Assembly: GCA_013334845.1 (NCBI GenBank)
Contig: JAAXWV010000001.1
Coordinates: forward strand, 1-26,969
Length of the DNA: 26,969 nt
Direction of reading: 5' to 3'
DNA from: Candidatus Roizmanbacteria bacterium
Lineage (GTDB): Bacteria > Patescibacteriota > Microgenomatia > UBA1406 > GWC2-37-13
Made by a program: the position numbers and the translations under genes
In this document: positions 1 through 7,316 of the stretch, in pieces
How positions within the stretch are numbered: the first letter of the stretch is position 1
Layout: each line of letters opens with the position of its first letter
The notes under the pieces: generated by a model
Told to the model about the DNA's origin: nothing
Databases searched by the model: none
Seen by the model: only the letters and a program-made list of their open reading frames with translations

Positions 1-5
1 TGGAT

Positions 6-34
6 TTGATGATTCAAGTTATTTTTGATACAAT
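6..34 (+). promoter_or_regulatory. Promoter of host tRNA-Leu
   Basis: A -35 box TTGATG (6-11) lies 17 bases before a -10 box TACAAT (29-34), and the tRNA begins 8 bases later. The recombinase stop codon on the other strand (14-16) falls inside this promoter. Confidence 0.7.
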
Positions 35-1807
35 AATGTAATGCGCGAGTGGTGGAATGGTAGACACGCTAGCTTTAGGAGCTAGTGCCTCCGGGCGTGA
101 AGGTTCAAGTCCTTTCTCGCGTACCAATGAAACGGTCTCAGTGTGTGACAGCTTAAAAAGCTCATTCACCCCTGGGACTTTTTCTATGTTTGTGATTCCA
201 CGAGCCAATTCTGCATATGACGGTACTTCATCGAAAATCACACCAAAATAACGAGCTTTTAATATCGGATTACAGTGGTCAATGAGTAGATCCTTCATGT
301 GTTCCACAAAGTATTTGAGATATGTCAATATTGTTGGCATATCGACTGTTTTTTGATTCATTTCTTCATCCTTTCTTGTGTCTAAATCGTTGACTTGCTG
401 TTCGAGTTCGATTAATTCCTCCTCCATGTATTTAATAGCTGTTTGTGAGCTAACTAGTTTCATCTTATCGACAATGACTCGCATTTGAGACTCGATTTCA
501 ATGCGCCTGTTCTCTCGTATCACGGCATTGTCTTGAACTTTTACATTTCGTCCTTCCCATACTTTAATGACCGCTTGCGCAACTTCGTCAAAACGCTCGG
601 GGCTTATCATGATACGTTCAACAAACGAATTAATTGTTGCATCGAATTCGTCCTTCGGTACGCGGAAATAATGACCGTGATGAGCGCAATGATACGCAGG
701 ATAATATTTGCCCAATCGACCACGCGAGGCGCTACCTAATAGCGGATTATTGCAATGCGGGCATGTTATTGCTTTGCGATATGGAAATTCTTTGTTATAG
801 ACATTCTTTTTAGCAAATTTCTCTTGTTTTGGCGCACTTCCAACTATCGGATGGTCGTGATCATCTGAATCTAGTGTTATGTGAAGTTTGCCACGATTTG
901 CCTTGTTAAACAAATCAATAGATACCAGTCCGTTAAACTTACACCTAACTGGCTTATCGCCAGTCCATTTTTCGGTATTTACTCCTGCATATATTGTTTT
1001 CGATATATATGCACGCAATAACTTACCAGTCATTCGCTTGCCACCGATGCGTTTAACAATTTTAGTGCGATTTATCTTATCGCGAACAACCTTAATTGGT
1101 GTTCTAAAACCTAAACGATTCATTTCTTCTGATATTTGATCGTCACTATGCAACCCCGATGCTCGCATTTCGTACATTCTGCGTATAATAGTAGCTTCAT
1201 CTGATTTTTCTACTAAAATAACACGTCTACCATTAACCGTTTCAATTTTTTCTGTCTTGTAGCCATAACGAGCGCTGCGAGACCAATAACCAATTTGAGT
1301 GTAACGAATCTCCGAACCAATCATTCGAGTTAGGATGTCTCTCACTTCATCCTTGGCGCGTTCAGCCTCAAGTAGTTCTGTTTTGCGCGTAGGCGTATGA
1401 ACGCTCCATTTATACTTCATGCCAAGATGCTCAAGAGTGTTTACTTTGACATTACTAATTACACCATACATGTCCTCTAGCACTACGCCGTGCGGTTCTA
1501 GTTGGCGTTTTAAAAGGTCATAGGTAGTTGATCCGCCGCGTGTAAAACGATCAATCGATTTAATGAGTACGACATCAATCTCATTTTTAGGATCAATGGC
1601 ATAATCAATAACATGTTGCATTGGCTGATTGTCGCCGGCGGCTGACTCAAGATAAGTTAAAATCTTTGTAATATTAATACCATGAGTTGGCGCATAGCGT
1701 TTACCTTGCTCAATCTGGGCTTCGGGCGAGTCGCCATCAGTCCCTTGCCCGACCGTTGAAACACGGACAGCAAGCACACCGTTACGCAATAATCTGTTTT
1801 GTTCCAT
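14..1807 (-). CDS. Large serine recombinase (integrase), tail fused to antisense tRNA
   Basis: This is the enzyme expected to integrate and excise the element. The N-terminal resolvase fold carries the catalytic serine in RVST (Ser17) and an IDRFTRGG stretch near residue 88. The recombinase DNA-binding domain follows, then a zinc ribbon starting at CPHC (about residue 349) with a later Cys/His pair, and a charged coiled-coil-like stretch around 430-490. These are the standard parts of large serine integrases. The start ATG has AAAGG upstream, and 26 bases overlap the preceding small gene. The last 35 residues (from REKGLEPS) are read from the antisense strand of tRNA-Leu and the stop lies in the tRNA promoter. 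They are host-derived; the native tail appears to be at 26701-26850. Targeting a tRNA 3' end is less usual for this family than for tyrosine integrases. Confidence 0.93.
   Translation of the reverse strand: MEQNRLLRNGVLAVRVSTVGQGTDGDSPEAQIEQGKRYAPTHGINITKILTYLESAAGDNQPMQHVIDYAIDPKNEIDVVLIKSIDRFTRGGSTTYDLLKRQLEPHGVVLEDMYGVISNVKVNTLEHLGMKYKWSVHTPTRKTELLEAERAKDEVRDILTRMIGSEIRYTQIGYWSRSARYGYKTEKIETVNGRRVILVEKSDEATIIRRMYEMRASGLHSDDQISEEMNRLGFRTPIKVVRDKINRTKIVKRIGGKRMTGKLLRAYISKTIYAGVNTEKWTGDKPVRCKFNGLVSIDLFNKANRGKLHITLDSDDHDHPIVGSAPKQEKFAKKNVYNKEFPYRKAITCPHCNNPLLGSASRGRLGKYYPAYHCAHHGHYFRVPKDEFDATINSFVERIMISPERFDEVAQAVIKVWEGRNVKVQDNAVIRENRRIEIESQMRVIVDKMKLVSSQTAIKYMEEELIELEQQVNDLDTRKDEEMNQKTVDMPTILTYLKYFVEHMKDLLIDHCNPILKARYFGVIFDEVPSYAELARGITNIEKVPGVNELFKLSHTETVSLVREKGLEPSRPEALAPKASVSTIPPLAHYIIVSKIT
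43..126 (+). tRNA. tRNA-Leu, anticodon UAG
   Basis: This is a complete class II tRNA with encoded CCA. The acceptor stem GCGCGAG (43-49) pairs with CTCGCGT (116-122), with one G-U pair at the first position. The anticodon stem CTAGC/GCTAG encloses a 7-base loop with TAG at 76-78, which reads CUA leucine codons. A long variable arm and a T arm around TTCAAGT follow, as expected for leucine tRNAs. The last bases, GTACCA, belong to the element's left attachment core, so integration leaves a complete tRNA gene but replaces everything downstream, including its terminator. Confidence 0.96.
121..127 (+). repeat. Left attachment core (attL)
   Basis: GTACCAA spans the last six bases of the tRNA (through CCA) and one further base. 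The same 7-mer is at 26844-26850 in the same orientation. On the minus strand it supplies recombinase codons TTG GTA plus one base of the next codon, in the same frame at both ends. Confidence 0.85.
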
Positions 1808-1976
1808 GTACGGCCTTTATTTTTTTAAGCAAGACAAAGTCTTCCGCTTCATCTGCGGCGATACGGTCAGCAATTAGATTTGCGATAAACTCAATACGCT
1901 CCTGCGTACTCAATAAAACAGTTTCAGGCACCGCTAGTGCTTGTTTTGCTGTCTTGTTGTCTTGCTGATTCGACAT
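1782..1976 (-). CDS. Small protein upstream of recombinase, 64 aa
   Basis: I do not recognise this family. GGAGG lies a few bases before the ATG, and the 3' end overlaps the recombinase start by 26 bases, so the two are probably translated together. The middle (about residues 23-50) is predicted helical, with acidic and hydrophobic residues alternating (ERIEFIANLIADRIAADEAE). There is no membrane segment or cysteine motif. A role as recombination directionality factor or recombinase partner is possible from position alone; nothing in the sequence proves it. Confidence 0.75.
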   Translation of the reverse strand: MSNQQDNKTAKQALAVPETVLLSTQERIEFIANLIADRIAADEAEDFVLLKKIKAVHGTKQIIA

Positions 1977-2018
1977 ATACCCTCCATTAAGAGGTTGTCA
2001 CGTTAGCAATCCGGCTGG

Positions 2019-2222
2019 TTATTTATCCCAAGGGCGACCTGGTTTTGGTCGCTCTTTTAGTTCTTTGTCTATAAGCTGCTTTAATTCTTTGTCGCCAGTT
2101 TTAGCAAGTAGTGTTAATACTAGCTCACTTAAGGTAAGATCATGCTTTCTGGCAACTTCCTTAGCACGAGCTCGTATAGGTTCGGTGACTCTAATTTGCA
2201 TTTTTATAATCTCTCTAGGCAT
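2019..2222 (-). CDS. Ribbon-helix-helix DNA-binding protein, 67 aa
   Basis: A short beta-strand (KMQIRVTE, residues 7-14) is followed by two helices (about 15-27 and 30-42), the ribbon-helix-helix pattern of Arc/CopG-type repressors and relaxosome accessory proteins. A basic tail (KERPKPGRPWDK) closes the protein. Such proteins bind operators or oriT as dimers. It lies in the minus-strand row of small genes leading to the recombinase, so regulation of that row, or help to the relaxase encoded divergently at 2526, are both plausible. No specific operator could be assigned. Confidence 0.75.
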   Translation of the reverse strand: MPREIIKMQIRVTEPIRARAKEVARKHDLTLSELVLTLLAKTGDKELKQLIDKELKERPKPGRPWDK

Positions 2223-2256
2223 TTGCCATTATTTTACAACAATTGGCAATATCTCG

Positions 2257-2409
2257 CTACTGACCGCAAATCTCACATGGTATTAAGTGATTAATTAACG
2301 CAAGCAAGTCTTCGTCAGAAGTCTCTTCTATGGTATCTGCTAAGTCGTAATATCGGCATTCGCAAACTTCATCAATCGCTTGTTTTTCTAGTGTTTCGCG
2401 CTTTTCCAT
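2257..2409 (-). CDS. Four-cysteine small protein, 50 aa
   Basis: This short gene reads MEKRETLEKQAI and ends in CEICGQ. A strong GGAGG lies 4-8 bases before the ATG. It has two cysteine pairs (CEC near residue 16 and CEIC near the end) separated by an acidic helical stretch, which could hold a metal ion. It is the first gene of the minus-strand row that leads through the ribbon-helix-helix gene to the recombinase. I do not recognise the family. The ribosome binding site, ordered gene spacing and non-random composition support a real gene. Confidence 0.65.
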   Translation of the reverse strand: MEKRETLEKQAIDEVCECRYYDLADTIEETSDEDLLALINHLIPCEICGQ

Positions 2410-2465
2410 ATATCCTCCATAATAACTTTATCCAGCCGAATTGTTAACGTACAACCTCTATATAA

Positions 2466-2494
2466 ATAGTACCACTAATTAAAACAGTAAGCAA
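2466..2494 (-). promoter_or_regulatory. Candidate promoter of recombinase operon
   Basis: On the minus strand TTGCTT (2494-2489) lies 17 bases before TACTAT (2471-2466), about 55 bases upstream of the 50-aa gene. The boxes match consensus only partly (3/6 and 4/6). It sits in the gap between this operon and the divergent Replic_Relax gene. Confidence 0.4.
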
Positions 2495-2525
2495 TACTTT
2501 TTATGGCTATTTTTACATAAAATAT

Positions 2526-3452
2526 ATGGAATTCCGGTATTTGCTATATCTACCCTTAATTACTACTGTTAACTATTGCTATTATTCTCTCTTTCTTATA
2601 TATAAATATATAGAAATGAATGATAGATCAAGTATAAACATCAAAGATGGTCGGTCAACTATAAAACAACCTCAAATAGACACATTAGAAGTACTGTATA
2701 AATATCGGTTTGGTAGTAGAAAATTAATTGCTAATTTACTTAAAGTCAACGAAAAAACATTATACAAAAAACTCATAGTATTAGTAAAACATGGTCTTAT
2801 TGGTAGTAAATTAGATAACAAATCTAAAATAAAAGGTTTGCCGGTTGCATATTACCTGGCGCCTAAAGGTCTAAAGTTTCTTCAATCACTCGAAAAACAC
2901 ACACATATCACTGACAAGATTATAAAGAGCAGTTACCGTGATAAATCCGCCTCCGAAACTACTATCGTACATTCTTTCGATGTCTTCTCGCAGATTCTTG
3001 CATTGATACAACCTTATCCGCTTCTCAAGGCCTATCTGCGTCGTGATATGAGCCGGTTTAGCTATTTCCCAAAAACTCTACCAGACGCCTTCTTATCGTT
3101 GTCTGACGGCAATACTACTAAGCGCTTTTTCTTTGATTACATTTCAGATAGCCAAGAGCGTAAAGCATTCTTTCAAAGAGTGTATACCTATATCGATTTT
3201 TTTGACCAAGGCGGCTGGAATATAACAAATACCGAAACACCCGTCCTGTTGTTTGTTGCCGAGAAAGCTAGTACCGAACGTCGAATTAGACGTCTTATAA
3301 AAGGCGTTATTAGTAAAATGGATTTAAGTGAAGAGATCGCTGCTTACACCACGACGAAAAAAGCCATCGAACGCATAGACAGTGACGCGGCAATATGGAC
3401 AAGCATTGACGAGCCGGACGAACTCATCTCATTAGTTGCGTGTGATACTTGA
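2526..3452 (+). CDS. Replic_Relax family protein, candidate relaxase/initiator
   Basis: The body resembles the replication-relaxation (Replic_Relax) family of plasmids and conjugative elements. A winged-helix stretch near residues 52-95 contains LYKYRFGSRKLIANLL, followed by YYLAPKGLKFLQSL. After it comes a conserved core with TIVHSFDVFSQ, DMSRFSYFPKTLPDA and KRFFFDYISD. Members are thought to act at the plasmid origin or nick site; the chemistry is poorly described. The element has no other visible relaxase, so this is the best candidate to start DNA transfer. The start is uncertain. From 2526 the first 30 residues are hydrophobic and unusual for the family; the next Met (2616, MNDRSS) gives a more typical N-terminus. 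Neither has a good ribosome binding site, but TACATA ends exactly 6 bases before 2526, matching the leaderless pattern seen elsewhere here. Confidence 0.75.
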   Translation: MEFRYLLYLPLITTVNYCYYSLFLIYKYIEMNDRSSINIKDGRSTIKQPQIDTLEVLYKYRFGSRKLIANLLKVNEKTLYKKLIVLVKHGLIGSKLDNKSKIKGLPVAYYLAPKGLKFLQSLEKHTHITDKIIKSSYRDKSASETTIVHSFDVFSQILALIQPYPLLKAYLRRDMSRFSYFPKTLPDAFLSLSDGNTTKRFFFDYISDSQERKAFFQRVYTYIDFFDQGGWNITNTETPVLLFVAEKASTERRIRRLIKGVISKMDLSEEIAAYTTTKKAIERIDSDAAIWTSIDEPDELISLVACDT

Positions 3453-3476
3453 GCCTTTTTTGGTCTTGCTCAGGAC
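3450..3476. repeat. 27-bp direct repeat, copy A
   Basis: It begins TGAGCCTTTTT and ends CTCAGGAC, and matches copy B at 24 of 27 positions. It starts 8 bases after the stop codon of the 58-aa minus-strand gene and overlaps the last codon and stop of the Replic_Relax gene. Confidence 0.8.
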
Positions 3477-3484
3477 ATATCGGA

Positions 3485-3661
3485 TTACTCTTCGACAACA
3501 ATATCTTTGGTCAAACCAATGTGCGATACGCTATCGGTCACGCTACCGGTTTTATCAATCCAAACCTGTACGTAGAATGGTTCAACGTACCAACCGTTTG
3601 CTTTGGCTATCTTAGCCCAAAATGCTCGGTTCTTTTCAATCTCTGTTCGTAATACTTTCAT
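3485..3661 (-). CDS. Small protein, 58 aa
   Basis: The protein begins MKVLRTEIEKNRAFW and ends DIVVEE. AAAGGAGT lies just before the ATG. It is one soluble domain with several aromatic residues (GWYVEPFYVQVW) followed by VTDSVSHIGL. I do not recognise the family. It lies 28 bases beyond repeat copy B and is followed by copy A, in the same direction as the DUF3768 gene, so the two probably form an operon. A 67-codon plus-strand frame over the same bases has no ribosome binding site and is less convincing. Confidence 0.75.
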   Translation of the reverse strand: MKVLRTEIEKNRAFWAKIAKANGWYVEPFYVQVWIDKTGSVTDSVSHIGLTKDIVVEE

Positions 3662-3688
3662 AACTTACTCCTTTACGATTAATTTTGA

Positions 3689-3715
3689 TGAGCCTTTTTA
3701 CGTCTTACTCAGGAC
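3689..3715. repeat. 27-bp direct repeat, copy B
   Basis: It begins TGAGCCTTTTT and ends CTCAGGAC, matching copy A at 24 of 27 positions. On the minus strand it starts 8 bases after the DUF3768 stop codon and lies 28 bases before the 58-aa gene's start. Confidence 0.8.
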
Positions 3716-3723
3716 GAAAAAAT

Positions 3724-4032
3724 CTAATACTCCTCGGCCAACATGACCGTAAGTACTCGTTCACATTCCGGATGTAATGGATCGCACCACATCTCGAAAG
3801 ACGGATCGTAGTAATCTATCTTCCAGAAAACCGTCTGGTTTTCCCAAGTTAGCTTTCCAAAATCATGTTCGCCATGAGGATCGTTATCCTCATTAAACCT
3901 GTCATAACTACGAATAGTTCTAATCAAGCCCAAGGTATCTCTAAACTCGAATATGCCTCGAGTCAGGCTCATAGTCTCGACCTTGCGAAACTCATCGTTA
4001 CGCTTTGCTACCTTTTCTGCGACTTCGTTCAT
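3724..4032 (-). CDS. DUF3768 family protein, 102 aa
   Basis: The family is recognisable from DNDPHGEHDFG (about residues 49-59), FWKIDYYD (about 69-76) and the C-terminal VLTVMLAEEY. DUF3768 proteins are about this size, are common on plasmids and other mobile elements (notably of Alphaproteobacteria), and have no established function. AAGGAG lies a few bases before the ATG. The gene heads a small minus-strand row with the 58-aa gene and is divergent from the SEC-C nuclease gene. A role in the early stage of transfer or against host defence would be a guess. Confidence 0.88.
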   Translation of the reverse strand: MNEVAEKVAKRNDEFRKVETMSLTRGIFEFRDTLGLIRTIRSYDRFNEDNDPHGEHDFGKLTWENQTVFWKIDYYDPSFEMWCDPLHPECERVLTVMLAEEY

Positions 4033-4088
4033 AAAGAACTCCTTTCGATTCGAGTGGTGCTAATACCGACCACTTCACAGGAAGGACG

Positions 4089-4171
4089 CAAAGCAATATA
4101 GGTTCGTCAAGGTGGAGCGCCCTTGACGTTTACCAAAGGACGAACGACCTTGATGGTTCTAGATTGCTTTG
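4089..4171. other. Structured inverted-repeat region
   Basis: CAAAGCAAT (4089-4097) and ATTGCTTTG (4163-4171) form a perfect 9-bp outer arm. Inside is an 8-bp hairpin CGTCAAGG/CCTTGACG (4105-4112/4121-4128). A competing arm GTTCGTC (4102-4108) pairs with GACGAAC (4139-4145). The region ends at the -10 box of a plus-strand promoter. It could be an operator, a nick/origin region or a folded RNA; nothing decides between these. Confidence 0.5.
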
Positions 4172-4177
4172 TATAAT
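4150..4177 (+). promoter_or_regulatory. Promoter upstream of SEC-C nuclease
   Basis: TTGATG (4150-4155) and a perfect TATAAT (4172-4177) are separated by 16 bases. Transcription would begin near 4184 and give a leader of about 105 bases before the nuclease gene. Confidence 0.55.
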
Positions 4178-4277
4178 GAGAAGACAGTGGGAGGAAAGAA
4201 AAAATAAACAAGTCAGTAACTGATAAGTACACGGGTTGTCAGTATATATTCCAATCAAGTGCTGATTATAATACGAG

Positions 4278-4283
4278 TATAAT
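4278..4283 (+). promoter_or_regulatory. -10 box 6 bases before SEC-C nuclease ATG
   Basis: A perfect TATAAT ends 6 bases before the ATG at 4290, so transcription would start at or within a base or two of the start codon. No ribosome binding site precedes the ATG. A second TATAAT is at 4267-4272. No clear -35 box is visible. Confidence 0.5.
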
Positions 4284-4289
4284 TAATCC

Positions 4290-5741
4290 ATGAGTAGTGG
4301 ACCGAGATCAGGAAAGCGAAGGAAGCCCAGCAAGATTGGGCGTAATGACCCTTGCTTCTGCGGAAGTGGTCTAAAATATAAAAAATGCTGTCTTTTAAAA
4401 GGTATAAACTTACCTAAAGCTTTAGAAATTCCGCAAGAAGTAATTGACAAAGAACGAGGAGCTGCGCGACGTAGAGAAGAGTACCTACAGAGCAAGGGTA
4501 TATATATTAGCCTTCCGAATACCATACATTTCAAAGGTAAGACTATGTTAGCTGTTGGGAATAAGGTGATGGTTGATGATAACCCCCATGCGACTTTCCA
4601 TCAACTTCTATTTAGAAACCTGCAGCAATCCTTGGGCGAACAATGGTGGAACGAACAGAACGATAAAACAGACACAGAAAAGCATTACATTAAGATTTGT
4701 TTTGAAAACCTGAAAGGCTCTGATACAAGAACTGACCTCGACGTAGCGCAGATTGACGAGAATACACGCTCTATGCTTACCACGGGCGACACCCAGTCAT
4801 TATTAAGTCTTGCTTTTGATGTTTGGTTACTGGCGCAAAAAGGATATCTTCGTGACGACTGGTTGAATAGGCTTCGTGACAGGAATCAATATCAAGGTGT
4901 TCGTTATGAAATCGGTGTCGCATCCATGTTTGTTCGTATGGGGTGCGAGCTTGAATTCTACGATAATGATCGCATTGAAGAAGACGGTAATCCGCCTAAG
5001 AGGGCTGAATTTATTGCCGTACATACCGAGACGGGAAATCGTGTTGCGGTTGAGGCAAAAAGTAGGCATGTGCACGGAGTTATACATACTCCTGGCACGC
5101 CCAACTATCGTGATGCACTAAAGGGCGATATTACTGAACTCTATAAAAAAGCATTAAAAAAGGTGACCGATGGCTTGCCGCTGGTAATATTTGTGGATGT
5201 CAATTCGCCTACCGAAGCAATGCAAGCCGCCCAAGATACGAAATGGTATCAAGACGTGCGACGCTCTTTTGATAGTAGACCGACACCAACGGAAGAGAAT
5301 CCTGATAAATATGCGGCTCTATTCGTTACGAATTTCTCGCCTCATTATCAGGGTAATGGAATCTCTGCGGGCGGACAATATCTCTTCATGGGTAGCCTGC
5401 ATTCGGAAAATTCGTTTACCGATGGTCATTATGGTGGATTTATGAAGAAACTAATTCGGTCTGTTAGTAACTACGGCTATACCCCTCCAAGTATGGATAA
5501 TGACAAGTTGGGCGTGTATGAGCAGGCATCTGGCCTAAATAAGGCAAGCTTTGAAAGAAAGATACGCGAGCTCACTATGCCGACTAGTGATGATCCAGAA
5601 TTTGACCGTCGAAAAATGGAATCGGATAATCTTGTTGAGATGCTAATTTGGGATACGACACAAAAAAGTGGCGGGGGTTGGGATAATAAGGTGGCGGCCG
5701 ATAACTACATACAGTTTGAGTGGTTATTCAAGCAGGCATAA
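4290..5741 (+). CDS. SEC-C zinc motif protein with PD-(D/E)xK-like nuclease domain
   Basis: A basic N-terminus leads into a SEC-C metal-binding motif, GRNDPCFCGSG...KKCC, with Cys22, Cys24, Cys33 and Cys34. The rest (483 aa in total) contains a stretch typical of restriction-endonuclease folds: a helix with RYEIGVASMFVRMGCELEFY, then strands around AEFIAVH and VAVEAKSR, giving E255-x-K257 as probable catalytic residues. Later segments (LPLVIFVDVN; YAALFVTNFSPHY) look like further core strands. SEC-C motifs occur as add-ons on many proteins. Here the likely role is a DNA- or RNA-cutting defence protein, since it opens the cargo island. The gene stands alone. I do not know a named system for this combination. 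Confidence 0.8.
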   Translation: MSSGPRSGKRRKPSKIGRNDPCFCGSGLKYKKCCLLKGINLPKALEIPQEVIDKERGAARRREEYLQSKGIYISLPNTIHFKGKTMLAVGNKVMVDDNPHATFHQLLFRNLQQSLGEQWWNEQNDKTDTEKHYIKICFENLKGSDTRTDLDVAQIDENTRSMLTTGDTQSLLSLAFDVWLLAQKGYLRDDWLNRLRDRNQYQGVRYEIGVASMFVRMGCELEFYDNDRIEEDGNPPKRAEFIAVHTETGNRVAVEAKSRHVHGVIHTPGTPNYRDALKGDITELYKKALKKVTDGLPLVIFVDVNSPTEAMQAAQDTKWYQDVRRSFDSRPTPTEENPDKYAALFVTNFSPHYQGNGISAGGQYLFMGSLHSENSFTDGHYGGFMKKLIRSVSNYGYTPPSMDNDKLGVYEQASGLNKASFERKIRELTMPTSDDPEFDRRKMESDNLVEMLIWDTTQKSGGGWDNKVAADNYIQFEWLFKQA

Positions 5742-5774
5742 TACTTCAAAATAAACCAGAGGGCATAAGAATGG

Positions 5775-5945
5775 CTAGTTTTTAGCTTCGTGTTGTACTT
5801 GTTGTTTGTGTCGCTCTTTGGCTATCATAAAGCGTATGATTGCTATTCCCGACTCTTGCGCTTCTTCGACGGTATAATCATTACCCGTCTGCTCTTTGAG
5901 GAGTTTTTGTAATTCTTTGATACGTTTCGGGTTTATTTTTGTCAT
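5775..5945 (-). CDS. Small helical protein, 56 aa
   Basis: The protein starts MTKINPKRIKELQKLLKEQ and ends QHEAKN. It is predicted to be two charged helices around a GNDYTVEEAQE turn; the second holds SGIAIIRFMI. I recall similar short proteins from candidate-phylum genomes but cannot name a family. No good ribosome binding site is present; TATATA ends 8 bases before the ATG, close to the leaderless arrangement of neighbouring genes. It lies between the convergent SEC-C nuclease and, in the same direction, the ApeA-type gene ending at 6009. Transcriptional linkage with the latter is possible but the spacing is 63 bases. Confidence 0.6.
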   Translation of the reverse strand: MTKINPKRIKELQKLLKEQTGNDYTVEEAQESGIAIIRFMIAKERHKQQVQHEAKN

Positions 5946-6008
5946 TCTTCAACTATATAGCAGCCAAGTATTGCTTTAATGTAGCTATGATTATCCTTGA
6001 ATTGTTGT

Positions 6009-7298
6009 CTATAAATAGAGCTTTCGATTCTTGTAGAACTTATCCAGTATGGAATCTTCTACGCCAAGATTTTTTAGCAGAGAATATTCCAACAGAAATA
6101 CCATTCTATTGGCGTTGATGTATTTATCGTTATAATCCATTACGCTGGCCTCGTCTTTTGCCTGAATCTTCACGTGAGATAACTTATTTCTCGTGATTCG
6201 GATTCGATTATAGTCTTTTGGGTCTATAATTCTTTCAGCTTTCGGGAAGACTTCATTTAATGTCTTTACGGCTTTGTCTGGGGATACCTCAAATTTGCCA
6301 GTTTCAACACTTACATACCCCTCTAATGCACTCACAACGTCCTTGAAATAGTTGTTTATATTTTTGGGAGAATTGGATCTGATTGAAGAAAATAAGTCAA
6401 ACATGTCGGTGTGTTTGTTCTTGTCGCTAAACCACTTGTCAAAGATTTTCTGACTATCCTTTTTAATGTCAGCAAATACAAAACTCATTTCGTGTTGGTG
6501 TATATTTTTCTTCTTAACATTATCCTTTGACTTCGTAACCATGGTGACATATTTCTTTTGTCTGCCTCTGCCCACTAGCACCCTAAAGTTAGTAGGCTCA
6601 ACATCTCTACCTATTGCAATAGATAAAAATCTTCGTATATGTGCGTAAGTTTCTTGGGCGGCAGATAATTCTATACCCTTGGCAGATTCTATTTTCACAT
6701 TGCAGCCCTGTGATATATGGATGTCCGTTGATGGCGACATCGGCATTGAACCTCTGTATATAGTGAATGCTAGCTTAAAGTCTTTACATTTATAGGCAAT
6801 AATATCTTTGGGAGACCTTATTTCAACTTTGTTTGTGATGTCATTCTTCTTTAACTTCTTACCTTCTTTTGGAAAGATAGTCGTGATAGTTATGATTCCG
6901 TCGCCAATCCAATTGAAGACATTCGGATATTCAACATAGTATTTTTTGAACTTGAGATTATCTATTCTGTCAAAGTGTTCCCCCTCAAAGATTCTACCAA
7001 GACTGTATGTATCTACTTTGTATCCATAATCAGCATTCATAGTCAAAGTGGTCGCAGGGTTAGCAAAATACTCAAGTGTGTATCGTCTGCTTCCGCTACG
7101 AGATACCCCTATGATTGTTTTATCTTGAATTGGACGCACTAGTCCTGGTGTGATTTTGCCGTATACGCCAGGCTTGAACCCCTCGAAACTTCCATTAAGC
7201 TCCAATTTACCATCATCAACTAATAAGTCGCCAGGCACTTTATTGTTAGGGTTATCGGACATCCACCACATGCCTGATATGCGGCTAGAGTCTGTCAT
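6009..7298 (-). CDS. apeA: ApeA-like HEPN antiphage protein
   Basis: The N-terminus shows the ApeA N-terminal domain pattern (GMWWMSDNPNNKVPGDL, then GEHF near 108 and a YPNVFNWIG segment). The C-terminal domain is helical and carries a HEPN ribonuclease motif RNKLSH (Arg370 to His375, Rx4H). The length of 429 aa fits the family. ApeA is a stand-alone antiphage gene reported in systematic screens of defence islands; HEPN proteins of this type act as ribonucleases that stop growth or phage replication. The gene is divergent from the PIN nuclease gene at 7571. An 18-bp perfect palindrome lies 18 bases before its start and could be a repressor site. No ribosome binding site is visible. Confidence 0.85.
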   Translation of the reverse strand: MTDSSRISGMWWMSDNPNNKVPGDLLVDDGKLELNGSFEGFKPGVYGKITPGLVRPIQDKTIIGVSRSGSRRYTLEYFANPATTLTMNADYGYKVDTYSLGRIFEGEHFDRIDNLKFKKYYVEYPNVFNWIGDGIITITTIFPKEGKKLKKNDITNKVEIRSPKDIIAYKCKDFKLAFTIYRGSMPMSPSTDIHISQGCNVKIESAKGIELSAAQETYAHIRRFLSIAIGRDVEPTNFRVLVGRGRQKKYVTMVTKSKDNVKKKNIHQHEMSFVFADIKKDSQKIFDKWFSDKNKHTDMFDLFSSIRSNSPKNINNYFKDVVSALEGYVSVETGKFEVSPDKAVKTLNEVFPKAERIIDPKDYNRIRITRNKLSHVKIQAKDEASVMDYNDKYINANRMVFLLEYSLLKNLGVEDSILDKFYKNRKLYL

Positions 7299-7316
7299 AT
7301 ATTAGAATTCTCAACC

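Noticed and set aside
57..251. Plus-strand frame over the tRNA and left end
   Set aside because: It overlaps the tRNA gene and has no start signals; it is a shadow of the recombinase frame.
3449..3652. A 67-codon plus-strand frame after the Replic_Relax gene
   Set aside because: It is the complement of the 58-aa minus-strand gene, which has a strong ribosome binding site and better composition.
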